Shown: positions 24,588 to 34,380 of the stretch, in pieces
Layout: each line of letters begins with the position of its first letter
Numbering within the stretch: position 1 is the stretch's first letter
Source: Pseudomonas fluorescens
GTDB taxonomy: Bacteria > Pseudomonadota > Gammaproteobacteria > Pseudomonadales > Pseudomonadaceae
Length of the DNA stretch: 64,000 bases
NCBI RefSeq assembly: GCF_902497855.1
Contig: NZ_CABVHU010000011.1
Span: 1 to 64,000, forward strand
Direction: 5' to 3'
Program-made: the position numbers and the translations under genes
The notes under the pieces: generated by a model
Told to the model about the DNA's origin: nothing
Databases searched by the model: none
The model's input: the letters and a program-made list of their open reading frames with translations, nothing else

Positions 24588-26714
24588 ATGCTCGAACAGG
24601 CTCAACGCGTCCTCAAGGACATCTTCGGCTACGACAGTTTCCGTGGCCGCCAGGGTGCAATCATTGAGCGCGTGGCCAGCGGCGGCGACGCCCTGGTGCT
24701 GATGCCTACCGGCGGCGGCAAGTCCCTGTGCTTCCAGGTGCCGGCACTGCTGCGCGAAGGCCTGGCGGTGGTGGTCTCGCCGCTGATCGCACTGATGGAC
24801 GATCAGGTCGCGACCCTTGAAGAACTGGGTGTCGCCGCGGCTGCACTCAATTCCACACTGAGCGCCGAGCAGCAACGGGACCTGGCTGCCCGGATCAAGC
24901 GCGGTGAAGTGAAGATGCTGTATCTGGCACCCGAGCGCCTGGTTCAGCCGCGCATGCTGGCGTTCCTGCAAAGCCTTGAAATCGCCCTGTTCGCCATCGA
25001 TGAAGCGCATTGCGTGTCCCAGTGGGGCCACGACTTCCGCCGTGAATACCTGCAACTGGGCCAGCTGGCGGAGCTGTTTCCGCATGTCCCGCGCATCGCC
25101 CTGACCGCGACCGCCGACAAGCGCACCCGGGAAGAAATCGTCGATCGCCTGCATCTGCAGGACGCCGAGCGTTTCCTCTCGAGTTTCGATCGCCCGAACA
25201 TTTTCTACCGTATCGTGCCCAAGGAGCAGCCGCGCAAGCAATTGCTCGCGTTCCTGGCCGAACGGCGCAGCGATGCCGGCATCGTCTATTGCCTGTCGCG
25301 CAAGAAGGTCGACGAAGTCGCGGTGTTCCTCAGCGAACAAGGGTTCCCGGCGCTGCCCTATCACGCCGGCCTGCCCAACGATACCCGGGCCCACCACCAG
25401 AAACGCTTCCTCAACGAGGAAGGCCTGATCATGGTCGCCACCGTGGCATTCGGCATGGGCATCGATAAACCCAACGTGCGCTTCGTCGCTCACCTCGATT
25501 TGCCCAAATCCCTTGAAGCGTATTACCAGGAAACCGGTCGCGGCGGCCGTGACGGACTGCCGGCGGATGCCTGGATGGCCTACGGCCTGCAAGACGTGGT
25601 GATGCTCAAGCAGATGTTGCAGAACTCCGAGGGCGACGAACGCCACAAACGTCTTGAGCAGCACAAGCTCGACGCGATGCTCTCGCTCTGCGAAGAAACC
25701 CGCTGCCGCCGCCAGACGCTGCTGGCTTATTTCGACGAAGACATGCCCGAACCCTGCGGCCATTGCGACAACTGCGTCGACGGCGTGCAGACCTGGGACG
25801 CCACCGAGCCGGCCCGCCAGGCGCTCTCGGCGATCTACCGCACCGGCCAGCGCTATGGCGTCGGGCACCTGGTGGACGTACTGCTGGGCAAGGACAACGA
25901 AAAGATCCGCAGCATCGGTCATCAGCACCTGTCGGTCTACGGTGTCGGCAAGGCGATGGCCGAAGGTGAATGGCGCTCCCTGTTCCGCCAGCTGGTTGCC
26001 CGCGGCCTGGCCGACATCGACCTCGAAGGCTACGGCGGCTTGCGCCTGAGTGACAGCTGCCGGCCATTGCTCAAGGGTGAAGTGACCCTGGAACTGCGCC
26101 GCGACCTCAAGCCGCAAACCACTGCCAAAAGCAGCAAGAGCCAGGCGAGCCAGCTGGTTCGCGGCGAAGAACGCGAACAGTGGGAAGCCTTGCGCGCCCT
26201 GCGTCGCAAACTCGCCGAAGAGCATGGTGTGCCGCCGTACGTCATCTTCCCCGATTCGACGCTGCTGGAAATGCTGCGCAGCCAGCCCACGTCGCTGGCG
26301 GAGATGGCCACGGTCAGTGGCGTCGGCGCACGCAAACTGGAGCGTTATGGCCAGTCCTTCCTAGAAGTGCTTGGCGGCCAGGTCGAGGCGCCGAAAGTGG
26401 TGGCCGACGTGCGCCATGAGCTGATCACCCTGGCGCGGGCCGGCATGACTCCGCTGCAGATTGCCGGTCAACTGCAATGCTCGGAAAAGAATGTCTACAC
26501 CATGCTCGCCGAAGCGATTGGCAAGCAACAGTTGTCGCTGGAGCAGGCGCTGGATCTGCCAGAAGACTTGATGGGTGAAGTCCAGGACGCGTTCCTTGAC
26601 GGCGAAGGTGAATTGCCACCCGTGTCGGAGATTGCCGCGCTGTTCGCCGGGCGAGTGCCGGAAGGTGTCTTGTACTGCGTTCGTGCCGCTCTGCAGTCGG
26701 AATTTGAAATCTGA
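24588..26714 (+). CDS. recQ: ATP-dependent DNA helicase RecQ
   Basis: The 708-residue 3'-5' helicase acts in recombination repair and replication restart. Walker A (MPTGGGKS) is at 39-46 and the DEAH box (IDEAH) near 143. Helicase motif VI ([12 protein letters not shown]) is near 320. The RQC zinc cysteines are CEETRCRR and CGHCDNC (about 365-395), and an HRDC domain follows at about 525-600. A C-terminal extension carries a helix-turn-helix-like segment ([20 protein letters not shown]). The ATG at 24588 has GGAG six bases upstream; an in-frame ATG at 24561 is less likely. Confidence 0.95.
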   Translation: MLEQAQRVLKDIFGYDSFRGRQGAIIERVASGGDALVLMPTGGGKSLCFQVPALLREGLAVVVSPLIALMDDQVATLEELGVAAAALNSTLSAEQQRDLAARIKRGEVKMLYLAPERLVQPRMLAFLQSLEIALFAIDEAHCVSQWGHDFRREYLQLGQLAELFPHVPRIALTATADKRTREEIVDRLHLQDAERFLSSFDRPNIFYRIVPKEQPRKQLLAFLAERRSDAGIVYCLSRKKVDEVAVFLSEQGFPALPYHAGLPNDTRAHHQKRFLNEEGLIMVATVAFGMGIDKPNVRFVAHLDLPKSLEAYYQETGRGGRDGLPADAWMAYGLQDVVMLKQMLQNSEGDERHKRLEQHKLDAMLSLCEETRCRRQTLLAYFDEDMPEPCGHCDNCVDGVQTWDATEPARQALSAIYRTGQRYGVGHLVDVLLGKDNEKIRSIGHQHLSVYGVGKAMAEGEWRSLFRQLVARGLADIDLEGYGGLRLSDSCRPLLKGEVTLELRRDLKPQTTAKSSKSQASQLVRGEEREQWEALRALRRKLAEEHGVPPYVIFPDSTLLEMLRSQPTSLAEMATVSGVGARKLERYGQSFLEVLGGQVEAPKVVADVRHELITLARAGMTPLQIAGQLQCSEKNVYTMLAEAIGKQQLSLEQALDLPEDLMGEVQDAFLDGEGELPPVSEIAALFAGRVPEGVLYCVRAALQSEFEI

Positions 26715-26833
26715 ATGACTTGGTATACAGATGTAACGATTCACTAAATGGCAACCCTTGCCTATAGCCAAAGGTCATGCTTAGCTGACTAATTATTAGT
26801 ATTTCTCTATTTCAGCCTAATCATGAGTGTTTT

Positions 26834-27268
26834 ATGCCGTTCACCGATCAACACCGTTTTGGCATGCAACTGGCGCAGATGTCCCGCGGCTGGCGTGCCG
26901 AACTGGACCGCCGCCTGGCCGGCCTCGGACTGTCCCAGGCACGCTGGCTGGTACTGCTGCACCTGGCACGTTTCGACGATGCACCCACCCAGCGCGAACT
27001 GGCGCAAAGCGTCGGCGTAGAAGGGCCGACCCTGGCCCGGTTGCTCGACAGCCTGGAAAGCCAGGGGCTGGTGCAACGTCAATCGGTGCTGGAAGACCGT
27101 CGGGCAAAGAAAATCGTCCTCTGTGCCCCGGCCCGGCCCCTGATCGAACAAATTGAAACAATTGCCACCCAGTTGCGTCACGAGCTGTTCGAAGGCGTTG
27201 ATGAAGCGGATCTGAAAATCTGCATGCGGGTCCACGGACACATACTGGCCAACCTGGAAAAGTCTTGA
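26834..27268 (+). CDS. MarR-family transcriptional regulator
   Basis: The 144-residue winged-helix protein has a dimerisation helix at the N-terminus and the recognition region TQRELAQSVGVEGPTLARLL at about 55-75. The MarR wing follows (LVQRQSVLEDRRAKKIVL). The ligand and targets are unknown. In P. aeruginosa a MarR regulator gene (PA3341) also lies between recQ and a FimV-like gene, so the arrangement is conserved. It is transcribed alone or with the FimV-like gene 129 bases downstream. Confidence 0.85.
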   Translation: MPFTDQHRFGMQLAQMSRGWRAELDRRLAGLGLSQARWLVLLHLARFDDAPTQRELAQSVGVEGPTLARLLDSLESQGLVQRQSVLEDRRAKKIVLCAPARPLIEQIETIATQLRHELFEGVDEADLKICMRVHGHILANLEKS

Positions 27269-27397
27269 GGCATCACCGCGTGCCGGACTTTTGAGATACC
27301 CCGTTGGGCAGACTATAAAGAACTAGTCGGCAATATCGTGTTCGTACCGGATGTGCGAACACGTACAAGGTTGGTTCCGGTTATCCAAGGGATGCTC

Positions 27398-29185
27398 ATG
27401 CTCGAGAGTTTGCACGTGGTATTGCGGTGTTGCGCCAGGCTGCTGCTGGTCGGTGGTGCTGTTTCCTGGTCGGCATTGGCGCCCGCGCTGGGCTTGGGCG
27501 AAATCACCCTGCATTCGGCGCTGAATCAGCCGCTGCGTGCCGACATCGCCCTGATGGACGCCGCGGACCTTGCGGAGGGCGAGTTGTCGGTCGGCCTGGC
27601 GACGGCAGAAGAATTCAATCGTGCCGGCGTGGATCGGGTGTTCTTCCTCAACGATCTGAGGTTCACGCCGATCCTGCGTGGCGACCGCCGGCTGATCCGG
27701 GTGAGCTCCAACAAGCCGGTCAATGAGCCCTTCCTCAATTTCCTTGTGCAGCTCAATCAGCCCAACGGACGCGTGCTGCGCGAATACACGGTATTGATCG
27801 ACCCGCCGGGCTCGCCGGGGATTGTGCCGGTGGCTGACGAACCGGTTGCCAGCACGTCATCGTCCGCCTTCCCCAGCGTCGAGCCGGCCGTTGCAGTGCC
27901 ACCTGCGGTGAAGAGCAAAAAGCCAACCACCCCGCCCGTCGAGCAACCTGCTGCTGCGCCTGTCACTGATCCTGTTGCCGAGCAACTGGCCATCAGCGTC
28001 CTGAAGAACCAGGCGTTGCAAACCACGATCGATGAGCTGAATGCAAAATTGCAGGCTCAGAACGAGCACATTGCCGGCCAGAAAAAACAGGTCACCGAGT
28101 TGCAGACTCAACTGGCGCAAGTCACACAGGCCTCGGTGGCGCCAGTTGCACCAGACGTCGCGGCGCCAGCGCCGGTTGTTGTTGAAAAAATCGAGATGAC
28201 TCACTGGCCGCTCATCTACGGAGTGCTGTTGCTGGTGGCCCTGACGTTGCTCGGATTGTTCGTTCGCCGTCGGCGACAGCAGGTTCAGGCCGTCCCTGAG
28301 CCGTTAGCCGTTGTGCCGTCGCAGCATGAGCCGGTGCTGAACCGGGAAGCGCAAGCGCCTGCTCCGGCCTCCGGCCAGGGCGAAGAGTCGTCGGCGGGCG
28401 ATGTGCTCGAAGGGGTCGGCATTTATCTGGCCTATGGCCGTTTTTCCGAAGCGGCCGGCTTGTTGCGAGAGGCGTTGTTCAAGGAACCGAATCGCACCGA
28501 TCTGGCCGTGCAGCTGCTGGAAGTTCTGGGCAGGCAGGGTGACGTGTCCGCCTATGAAGCCCAGGAAAACAGCCTGCGTGACGCAGGTTTCGACCCGCAG
28601 AAGCTTCAGGAGATTCGTGAGCGTTATCCGAAACTGGGCACTGTCGCCGCCTCGACCATTGCACCCACCATCACACCGCCCGCGGTTGCGCAGCCCCCGG
28701 CAGCCGCCGCCAGCGATGAGTTCCAGTTGAACCTGGATGACCTGTCGATGGATTCGAACTGGGACCTGATCAGCCCCTTCGACCATGCACCGCTCCCCGC
28801 CGATTCCCCGAAGGAGGCGTCACGCACCCACGAGCCGGAATTCACCTCGAATCTGCACGTCATGCCCGATGTGTTCGAAATGCCTGACCAGTCGGCGCTG
28901 GACGAACACGCGTTCGAGTGGGTGGCCGAACCTGATGCGCAGCCTCTGGATGACGACTTTCTCGACGAATTCGCCGATGCCGGCTTGTCGTTGGAGCTTG
29001 AACCGTTGAGTGCCGAGGATCTTGATCCATCCGGACCGAGCCATGCAGGCAAACTGGAACAGGCCCAGACCTGCATCGATGACGGCGACCTGGACAGCGC
29101 CATCGAACTGCTCAACGAGCTGCTCAAGGACGGCGACGAGCCACTCAAACAGACCGCCCGGAGTTTGTTGGCCGGCATCCGTTGA
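27398..29185 (+). CDS. FimV/HubP-family polar landmark protein
   Basis: The 595-residue inner-membrane protein has a signal sequence and the FimV N-terminal domain (GEITLHSALNQPLRADIALM to LREYTVLIDPP). A Pro/Ala-rich periplasmic linker, a coiled coil (about 200-245) and one membrane helix (WPLIYGVLLLVALTLLGLFV) follow. The cytoplasmic region is long and acidic. It contains a TPR-like stretch (YLAYGRFSEAAGLLREALFK) and ends with a FimV C-terminal helix pair (LEQAQTCIDDGDLDSAIELL). No LysM motif is visible, unlike full FimV, so this is a shorter paralogue. Such proteins recruit pole-localised machinery such as type IV pili. The start at 27398 follows AAGGGA; an ATG two codons upstream is possible. 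Confidence 0.8.
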   Translation: MLESLHVVLRCCARLLLVGGAVSWSALAPALGLGEITLHSALNQPLRADIALMDAADLAEGELSVGLATAEEFNRAGVDRVFFLNDLRFTPILRGDRRLIRVSSNKPVNEPFLNFLVQLNQPNGRVLREYTVLIDPPGSPGIVPVADEPVASTSSSAFPSVEPAVAVPPAVKSKKPTTPPVEQPAAAPVTDPVAEQLAISVLKNQALQTTIDELNAKLQAQNEHIAGQKKQVTELQTQLAQVTQASVAPVAPDVAAPAPVVVEKIEMTHWPLIYGVLLLVALTLLGLFVRRRRQQVQAVPEPLAVVPSQHEPVLNREAQAPAPASGQGEESSAGDVLEGVGIYLAYGRFSEAAGLLREALFKEPNRTDLAVQLLEVLGRQGDVSAYEAQENSLRDAGFDPQKLQEIRERYPKLGTVAASTIAPTITPPAVAQPPAAAASDEFQLNLDDLSMDSNWDLISPFDHAPLPADSPKEASRTHEPEFTSNLHVMPDVFEMPDQSALDEHAFEWVAEPDAQPLDDDFLDEFADAGLSLELEPLSAEDLDPSGPSHAGKLEQAQTCIDDGDLDSAIELLNELLKDGDEPLKQTARSLLAGIR

Positions 29186-29246
29186 AGATCAAACGAAAAA
29201 GCCGGCTATGATAGCGACGCCCCCTGGCTCAGGAATCCTGCCCATC

Positions 29247-29534
29247 ATGACCGCGCTAAAACCGGAAATCGTCATCACCTATTGCACGCAATGCCAATGG
29301 CTGTTGCGTGCGGCCTGGCTGGCGCAGGAACTGCTCAGTACCTTTGGCGACGACCTGGGCAAAGTGTCCCTGGTGCCCGGCACCGGCGGGGTCTTTCACA
29401 TTTTTTGTGACGAGGTGCAAATCTGGGAGCGCAAGACCGACGGCGGTTTCCCCGAGGCCAAGGTGCTCAAGCAGCGGGTCCGCGACCGGATCGATCCGGA
29501 CCGCGACCTGGGGCACAACGACCGGACTCAGTGA
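29247..29534 (+). CDS. SelT/SelW/SelH (Rdx) family protein
   Basis: The 95-residue thioredoxin-like protein has CTQC at residues 13-16 in VITYCTQCQWLLRAAWLAQE, the Cys version of the SelW CxxU motif. The second family motif is GTGGVFHIFCDEVQIWERK, and the end is EAKVLKQRVRDRIDPDRDLG. Bacterial homologues are taken to be small redox proteins, but the substrate is unknown. The ATG at 29247 is the first in-frame methionine that gives the family N-terminus. Its last seven bases overlap the end of the convergent DMT transporter gene. Confidence 0.85.
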   Translation: MTALKPEIVITYCTQCQWLLRAAWLAQELLSTFGDDLGKVSLVPGTGGVFHIFCDEVQIWERKTDGGFPEAKVLKQRVRDRIDPDRDLGHNDRTQ

Positions 29535-30421
29535 GACGGGGCTTGTGCCGCAACGGTCTTTTTGCTTGAACCGCCAGCGAGCCGGCTGGACACCACAATC
29601 GCAACGATGATCAACGCACCGCCGAACAGCATGCGCAGCGTCGGGTTTTCATCGAACAGCAGCCAGGCCATGGTGATCCCGTAAACCGGCTCCAGGGCGA
29701 ACACCACCGCGGCGGTTCGCGCCTTGATCACTGCCAGGCTGGCGACGAACAAGCTGTGAGCGACGCCGGTGCAGAACACTCCGAGCAGACCGATCCACAG
29801 CCAGTCGAGGGCGCGCACTTCACTCAACTGCGGTGCCGCCGCCGGCAACAGACACAGCGCGACCACCACGTTCTGACACAACGCCGCCTGCACCGGCGGG
29901 ATGCGTGCGGAGCTGGCGCGGTTGGTCAACGACAGCAGGGCGAACAGCAAGCCGGAAGCCACCGCCCACAGCAGGCCGGTGGTGGCGCCACTGGCCAGGT
30001 CGAAGTCCGGCGTGACCAGCACCAACCCGACACTCACCAGCACCACCAGCAGGATTTCGTTGGCGCGAATTCGCTCGCGGAAGAACAGCCCTTCGAGGAT
30101 CACGGTAAACGCCGGGAAACTGGCAAAGCCCAGGGTGGCGATCGCCACGCCGGCGACCTTCACTGCAATGAAAAAGCTGACCCAATGCCCGGCGAGCAGC
30201 AAGCCGCTGAGCAACAACCGGCGCCAGTCCACGGCCTCGAGCTTCTGCCAGCGCGTAGGGCTGGCGAACCGCGCAAAAAACGCCAACGCCAGCACGGCAA
30301 ATGCGGCACGCCCGAAAACGATGACGGCGGGGGAGGCGGCGGCGAGTTTGCCGAACACACCGGTCAGGCCAAACATCAGTGCGCCGATATGCAGGGCGCC
30401 AAGGGCGGTACGGGGAGTCAT
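29528..30421 (-). CDS. DMT superfamily EamA-type transporter
   Basis: The 297-residue protein has ten hydrophobic helices in two EamA repeats. It opens with TALGALHIGALMFGLTGVFG, and the second half starts near residue 148 (TTGLLWAVASGLLFALLSLT). The C-terminal helix is followed by a basic, Ser-rich tail. It is likely an exporter of a small metabolite, substrate unknown. AAGGA lies before the ATG. The divergent-side neighbour upstream is an AraC regulator on the same strand, 66 bases away, so the two may form one regulated unit. Confidence 0.8.
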   Translation of the reverse strand: MTPRTALGALHIGALMFGLTGVFGKLAAASPAVIVFGRAAFAVLALAFFARFASPTRWQKLEAVDWRRLLLSGLLLAGHWVSFFIAVKVAGVAIATLGFASFPAFTVILEGLFFRERIRANEILLVVLVSVGLVLVTPDFDLASGATTGLLWAVASGLLFALLSLTNRASSARIPPVQAALCQNVVVALCLLPAAAPQLSEVRALDWLWIGLLGVFCTGVAHSLFVASLAVIKARTAAVVFALEPVYGITMAWLLFDENPTLRMLFGGALIIVAIVVSSRLAGGSSKKTVAAQAPSH

Positions 30422-30487
30422 TGCAATCCTTGATGAACGTATCGAGCCCCATTTAAGCGTGTGAAGGCCGCCGTGTCTGTCGGCAAA

Positions 30488-31252
30488 CTATCGTGTTTTG
30501 TCGCCAGCCTCGCGCCGCAATTTGCCCGGCGAGGCGCCAAATTCGCGCAGCACCGCGGCCGCGAAGGCACTTTGGGAGCTGTAGCCGACCCGACTGGCAA
30601 TCTCGCCGATGGGCAACGCCGAATCCCGCAGCATGCCCACGGCCATGTGCAATCGCCGGCTGCGGATATAGTCCATCGGGGTCTGCCCGCATTCGGCAAC
30701 GAACCGCGCATGCAGCCGGGCGCTGGACAATCCGGCGATACGCGCCAGGTCGGCGACTTGCAGCGGGTAGGCAGCATACTGATCAATGTGTGCATTCAGC
30801 GCTGCATAGGGCAGACGCCGACCGCCCACGACCTGCGGCTGGGCATTGTTCAGGCTGGCCAGCAACAGCACGGCACCCTGTTGCGCGATCACTGGGTCAC
30901 TGACCTGGCTGGCCGCCAGCCAGTTCACCAGTTGGCTTTGCCCGGCATCCAGCGGCAGGCGCCCGGCGTTGTCGAGCAAACGCCGGCTGGCTTGCGCGTG
31001 ATCGCCCAGTGACTGCACGACCCACTCGTCGCCTGGCACATCCAGCACCAGGCAACGGCTGCCATTGGCGCTGCCACAGGCATGGTGAAAACCGGACGGC
31101 ACCACCACGAAACTCTGCCGGACCACCTGGCTGCCATGCCCGTCGACCTCGAAATCCAGCGCGCCGGACAGCCCGAACACCAGTTGCGCGTGGTCGTGGC
31201 TGTGGACGATCAGCTCGTCGCTGTACTGGCGTAGCGTGAGGATCGGTCTCAT
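30488..31252 (-). CDS. AraC-family regulator with cupin-type sensor domain
   Basis: The 254-residue protein has an N-terminal AraC-type cupin (SDELIVHSHDHAQLVFGLSG, with the typical HDH). Two helix-turn-helix motifs lie in the last 100 residues (LQVADLARIAGLSSARLHARF, of which the first helix is LQVADLARIAGL, and EIASRVGYSSQSAF). The methionine at 31252 is chosen because the family begins close to the cupin; upstream in-frame sequence is arginine-rich and looks non-coding. It lies just upstream of the DMT transporter on the same strand and may control it. The ligand is unknown. Confidence 0.8.
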   Translation of the reverse strand: MRPILTLRQYSDELIVHSHDHAQLVFGLSGALDFEVDGHGSQVVRQSFVVVPSGFHHACGSANGSRCLVLDVPGDEWVVQSLGDHAQASRRLLDNAGRLPLDAGQSQLVNWLAASQVSDPVIAQQGAVLLLASLNNAQPQVVGGRRLPYAALNAHIDQYAAYPLQVADLARIAGLSSARLHARFVAECGQTPMDYIRSRRLHMAVGMLRDSALPIGEIASRVGYSSQSAFAAAVLREFGASPGKLRREAGDKTR

Positions 31253-31387
31253 CGCAGGTCTCCCGAATAAGGCTGCCAGTCTACACCGAGGGCGTACGCG
31301 AGCGTTGTCACGGGACTGACTTGTCACTGTCATGGGCCATTAATCCGGCCGGCGCAAGCTTGCCCAATCAATCGCAGAGGGTTGCCC

Positions 31388-32203
31388 ATGACCAGCGCCG
31401 AGTTCGCCAAACCCAGTCGCAAGCAACGTGTGCGGACCTTGTGGATTTCCTATGTGCACCTGGGCACCCGGGATTGCCAGGCCGAACACCTGTCGCAGTT
31501 TCTCAAGGGCTACCATGCGGACAAGGTCTACCTGGTCGGCGACATCATCGACGGCTGGAAACTGCGTGGCGGCATGTATTGGCCCCAGGCGCACACCAAT
31601 GTGATTCGCCGGTTGTTGACCATGAGCAAGCGCGGCACCGAAGTGATCTACGTCACCGGCAACCATGACGAGTTCCTGCGCCGTTACTCGAAGCTGATCC
31701 TGGGCAACATCCAGTTGGTGGACGAAGCCGTGCACGTCACTGCCGACGGCCGTCATTTGCTGGTGATCCATGGCGACCAGTTCGACGTGATCACCCGGTA
31801 CCACCGCTGGCTGGCCTTTCTCGGCGACTCGGCCTACGAATTCACCCTGACCCTCAACCGCTGGCTCAATCATTGGCGCGCCCGTTATGGCTATGGCTAC
31901 TGGTCGTTGTCGGCATATCTCAAGCACAAGGTGAAGACCGCGGTCAGCTTCATCAGCGATTTCGAAGAAGCCATTGCCCACGAATGCGTCAAACGCGGAC
32001 TGCATGGCGTGGTGTGCGGGCACATTCACCATGCCGAGATTCGCAAGGTGGGCGAGGTGGATTACCTCAATTGCGGGGACTGGGTGGAGTCGTGTACGGC
32101 ATTGATCGAGCATTGGGATGGCTCGATCGAGTTGTATCGGTTGGCGGATGCCCAGGCGCGGGAGGCGAAATTGAAGGTTTTGAAAGTCGCGGAGCCTGCA
32201 TAG
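31388..32203 (+). CDS. LpxH-like UDP-2,3-diacylglucosamine diphosphatase with altered metal site
   Basis: This 271-residue calcineurin-type phosphoesterase resembles the second LpxH-like family of Pseudomonas (start TLWISYVHLGTRDCQAEHL). Motifs II-V are intact: GDIIDGW, GNHDEF, HGDQFD and GHIHHAE. Motif I, normally D-x-H (ISDVHLG), reads ISYVHLG here: Tyr22, codon TAT at 31451-31453, replaces the first metal-binding Asp. One G-to-T change explains it. The enzyme may be inactive, or the base may be a sequencing error. Members are thought to hydrolyse UDP-diacylglucosamine or a related lipid precursor. ATG 31388 gives the family N-terminus. Confidence 0.8.
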   Translation: MTSAEFAKPSRKQRVRTLWISYVHLGTRDCQAEHLSQFLKGYHADKVYLVGDIIDGWKLRGGMYWPQAHTNVIRRLLTMSKRGTEVIYVTGNHDEFLRRYSKLILGNIQLVDEAVHVTADGRHLLVIHGDQFDVITRYHRWLAFLGDSAYEFTLTLNRWLNHWRARYGYGYWSLSAYLKHKVKTAVSFISDFEEAIAHECVKRGLHGVVCGHIHHAEIRKVGEVDYLNCGDWVESCTALIEHWDGSIELYRLADAQAREAKLKVLKVAEPA

Positions 32204-32225
32204 GTTCGGCTTTTGTGGCGATCTT

Positions 32226-32816
32226 TCAGGCCGGCGAACGCTCTGCCATCGCCGCCTTGTAAATCGAATTCTTCGGCTGCGCAAACAACCGCTCCATCAT
32301 CGGTTGGAAAAAACTCAACGGCAGCGTGTCGTACGCCGGATCGAACGCCGCCGCATCATATCTGGCGCAGAATTCGATCGTCGCCTGATACTGCGGATGC
32401 CCGCTGAACTGCTCGCGCAAATGCCGATCCATGCCCAGGTGATGGAAGAAGTAATACCCCTGGAAAATCCCGTGTTTCTCCACCATCCACAGATTCTCGG
32501 CGCTGACGAATGGCTTGAGGATCGCCGCGGCGATGTCCGGGTGGTTGTAGGAACCCAGGGTGTCGCCGATGTCGTGAAGCAGGGCACAGACCACGTACTC
32601 TTCGTCGCGACCATCGCGCCAGGCGCGGGTGGCGGTTTGCAGGGAGTGGGTCAGGCGATCCACCGGGAAGCCGCCGAAATCACCCTCCAGCAATGTCAGG
32701 TGCGCCGCAATCCGCGTCGGCAGTTGTCGGGCGTAGGCACTGAAGTCGGCGGCGATGATCGCCCAGTCTTCCTGCGTGCCGTCCTTCATGTGGGTGAAAC
32801 GGGCATTGGCATTCAT
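32226..32816 (-). CDS. HD-domain metal-dependent hydrolase/oxygenase-like protein
   Basis: The 196-residue helical protein has an HD motif in VVCALLHDIGDTLG at about 80-92. An upstream His (THSLQTATRAW) and later His pairs (EKHGIFQGYYFFHHLG) complete a two-metal site like that of PhnZ/MIOX-type HD oxygenases. This suggests either phosphohydrolase or oxidative chemistry; I cannot choose. The substrate is unknown, and no phosphonate genes lie nearby. GAGGA lies before the ATG. The Mpo1-like gene upstream on the same strand ends 27 bases before it, so the two are probably co-transcribed. Confidence 0.75.
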   Translation of the reverse strand: MNANARFTHMKDGTQEDWAIIAADFSAYARQLPTRIAAHLTLLEGDFGGFPVDRLTHSLQTATRAWRDGRDEEYVVCALLHDIGDTLGSYNHPDIAAAILKPFVSAENLWMVEKHGIFQGYYFFHHLGMDRHLREQFSGHPQYQATIEFCARYDAAAFDPAYDTLPLSFFQPMMERLFAQPKNSIYKAAMAERSPA

Positions 32817-32843
32817 CGACTGTCCTCTGTTGACCGATTGTCC

Positions 32844-33155
32844 CTAGAACGGCACGCGACCCAGGATCATATCCCGGTACATGACGAAGTCGCCGAGCAG
32901 GCTGTAAAGCGGGTGCTGGAAGGTCGCAGGGCGGTTTTTTTCGAAGAAGAAATGCCCGATCCAGGCGAAGCTGTAACCCGCCAGCGGCAAGGCCGGCAAC
33001 ATCAGCCAGGTGCCTTTGACGAGGGTCAGGGCCAGGATGAAGATCACCAGCGTCGTGCCGATAAAGTGCAGTCGTCGGCAGGTCCTGTTGCTGTGTTCGC
33101 TGAGGTAATACGGGTAAAACTCAGCGAAACTGTTGAATCGTCGGACGTTTTCCAC
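32844..33155 (-). CDS. Mpo1-like (DUF962) membrane protein
   Basis: The 103-residue protein matches the DUF962/YGL010w family: VENVRRFNSFAEFYPYYLSE, then CRRLHFIGTTLVIFILALTL. A second hydrophobic stretch (LMLPALPLAGYSFAWIGHFF) is followed by the end motif FEKNRPATFQHPLYSLLGDF. Yeast Mpo1 is an iron dioxygenase that alpha-oxidises 2-hydroxy fatty acids; the conserved His residues (HF, GHFFFEKN, QHP) are present. Activity here is inferred only. GTG at 33155 matches the family start; a longer frame to 33236 adds a stretch without family similarity. Confidence 0.75.
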   Translation of the reverse strand: MENVRRFNSFAEFYPYYLSEHSNRTCRRLHFIGTTLVIFILALTLVKGTWLMLPALPLAGYSFAWIGHFFFEKNRPATFQHPLYSLLGDFVMYRDMILGRVPF

Positions 33156-33318
33156 GACTGCGATCTCGGTGGTTATTGTTCTGACTGCAAGTTGTGCTGC
33201 GGGTAGCTTATTTAAGTCTAGAGTGAACAATGGCATCAGCCACTGACAATGGGCGCCACTTTAGTATCCTTCGAAAACCGGTCGCCGTAGCATGCGGCTC
33301 ATCATTTAAGAAAACGCC

Positions 33319-34380
33319 ATGAGCGAAAGAACGACATCTGCAAGCTGGGCAATGGGAATTGTCAAGGCACTGGAAATGGACGGCCTGGATTGCCGGGTGC
33401 TGTTCAAACAACTGGGACTCGACTACGCGGCGCTGGATGATCCGGACGCGCGCTTCCCGCAAGATTCCATGACACGCCTGTGGCAGCGTGCGGTCGAGAT
33501 GTCCGGCAACCCGGCGATTGGCCTGAACATGGGCAAGGTGGTGCGGCCGGCCTCCTTTCATGTGGCGGGCTATGCGCTGATGTCCAGCCAGACCCTGGCC
33601 GAAGGTTTTCGGCGGCTGGTGCGTTATCAGCGGATCATCGCCGAAAGCGCCGACCTGAGTTTCCGGTTGCTGGATGAGGGGTACGCGCTGATTCTGACGG
33701 TCCATGGCGACCATCTGCCACCCACCCGGCAGAGCGCCGAAGCTTCATTGGCCTGTGCCCTGGCGCTGTGTGGCTGGTTGACCGGGCGAGTCCTGCAGCC
33801 GCGCAAGGTGCTGTTGCAGGGCAATGAGCCCATCGATCTCGCACCCTATAAACAGGCCTTCCACGCGCCGATGGAGTTCAGCGCGCCCTATGACGCCTTG
33901 ATCTTCGAGCGCGCCGATATGGAAGCGCCTCTGCCGACCGCCAACGAGGCGATGGCGCTGCTGCATGACCGGTTTGCCGGCGAATACCTGGCGCGGTTCT
34001 CGGAAAGCCGGGTGACCCACAAGGCGCGGCAGGTGTTATGCCGGTTGCTGCCCCAGGGCGAACCCAAGCGCGATACCGTGGCGCAGACGCTGCACCTGTC
34101 CCAACGGACCTTGCAGCGCCGCCTGCAGGAAGAGGGCACGAGTTTTCAGACGCTGTTGGACGACACCCGGCGCGAACTGGCGGAGCAGTATCTGGCGCAA
34201 CCGGGCATGACCCTGCTGGAGATTGCCTACCTGTTGGGGTTCGCCGATCCGAGCAACTTCTTCCGCGCTTTTCGACGCTGGTTCGATGCCACCCCCGGCG
34301 AGTACCGGGTGCGGCTGATGGAAACGCCGACCCCGGTCAATGACGCCAGAACGCCGGTATGCACAGGACAAATACCGTAA
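33319..34380 (+). CDS. AraC-family regulator, OruR-like
   Basis: The 353-residue protein has the arabinose-binding-like N-terminal domain found in OruR/ArgR-type Pseudomonas regulators (MGIVKALEMDGLDCRVLFKQ ... MTRLWQRAVEMSGNPAIGL). A C-terminal AraC helix-turn-helix pair follows (VAQTLHLSQRTLQRRLQEEG; LLEIAYLLGFADPSNFFRAF). OruR controls ornithine use in P. aeruginosa; whether this is OruR or one of many paralogues cannot be settled without its target. Its end overlaps the convergent trkH gene by 44 bases. Confidence 0.8.
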   Translation: MSERTTSASWAMGIVKALEMDGLDCRVLFKQLGLDYAALDDPDARFPQDSMTRLWQRAVEMSGNPAIGLNMGKVVRPASFHVAGYALMSSQTLAEGFRRLVRYQRIIAESADLSFRLLDEGYALILTVHGDHLPPTRQSAEASLACALALCGWLTGRVLQPRKVLLQGNEPIDLAPYKQAFHAPMEFSAPYDALIFERADMEAPLPTANEAMALLHDRFAGEYLARFSESRVTHKARQVLCRLLPQGEPKRDTVAQTLHLSQRTLQRRLQEEGTSFQTLLDDTRRELAEQYLAQPGMTLLEIAYLLGFADPSNFFRAFRRWFDATPGEYRVRLMETPTPVNDARTPVCTGQIP

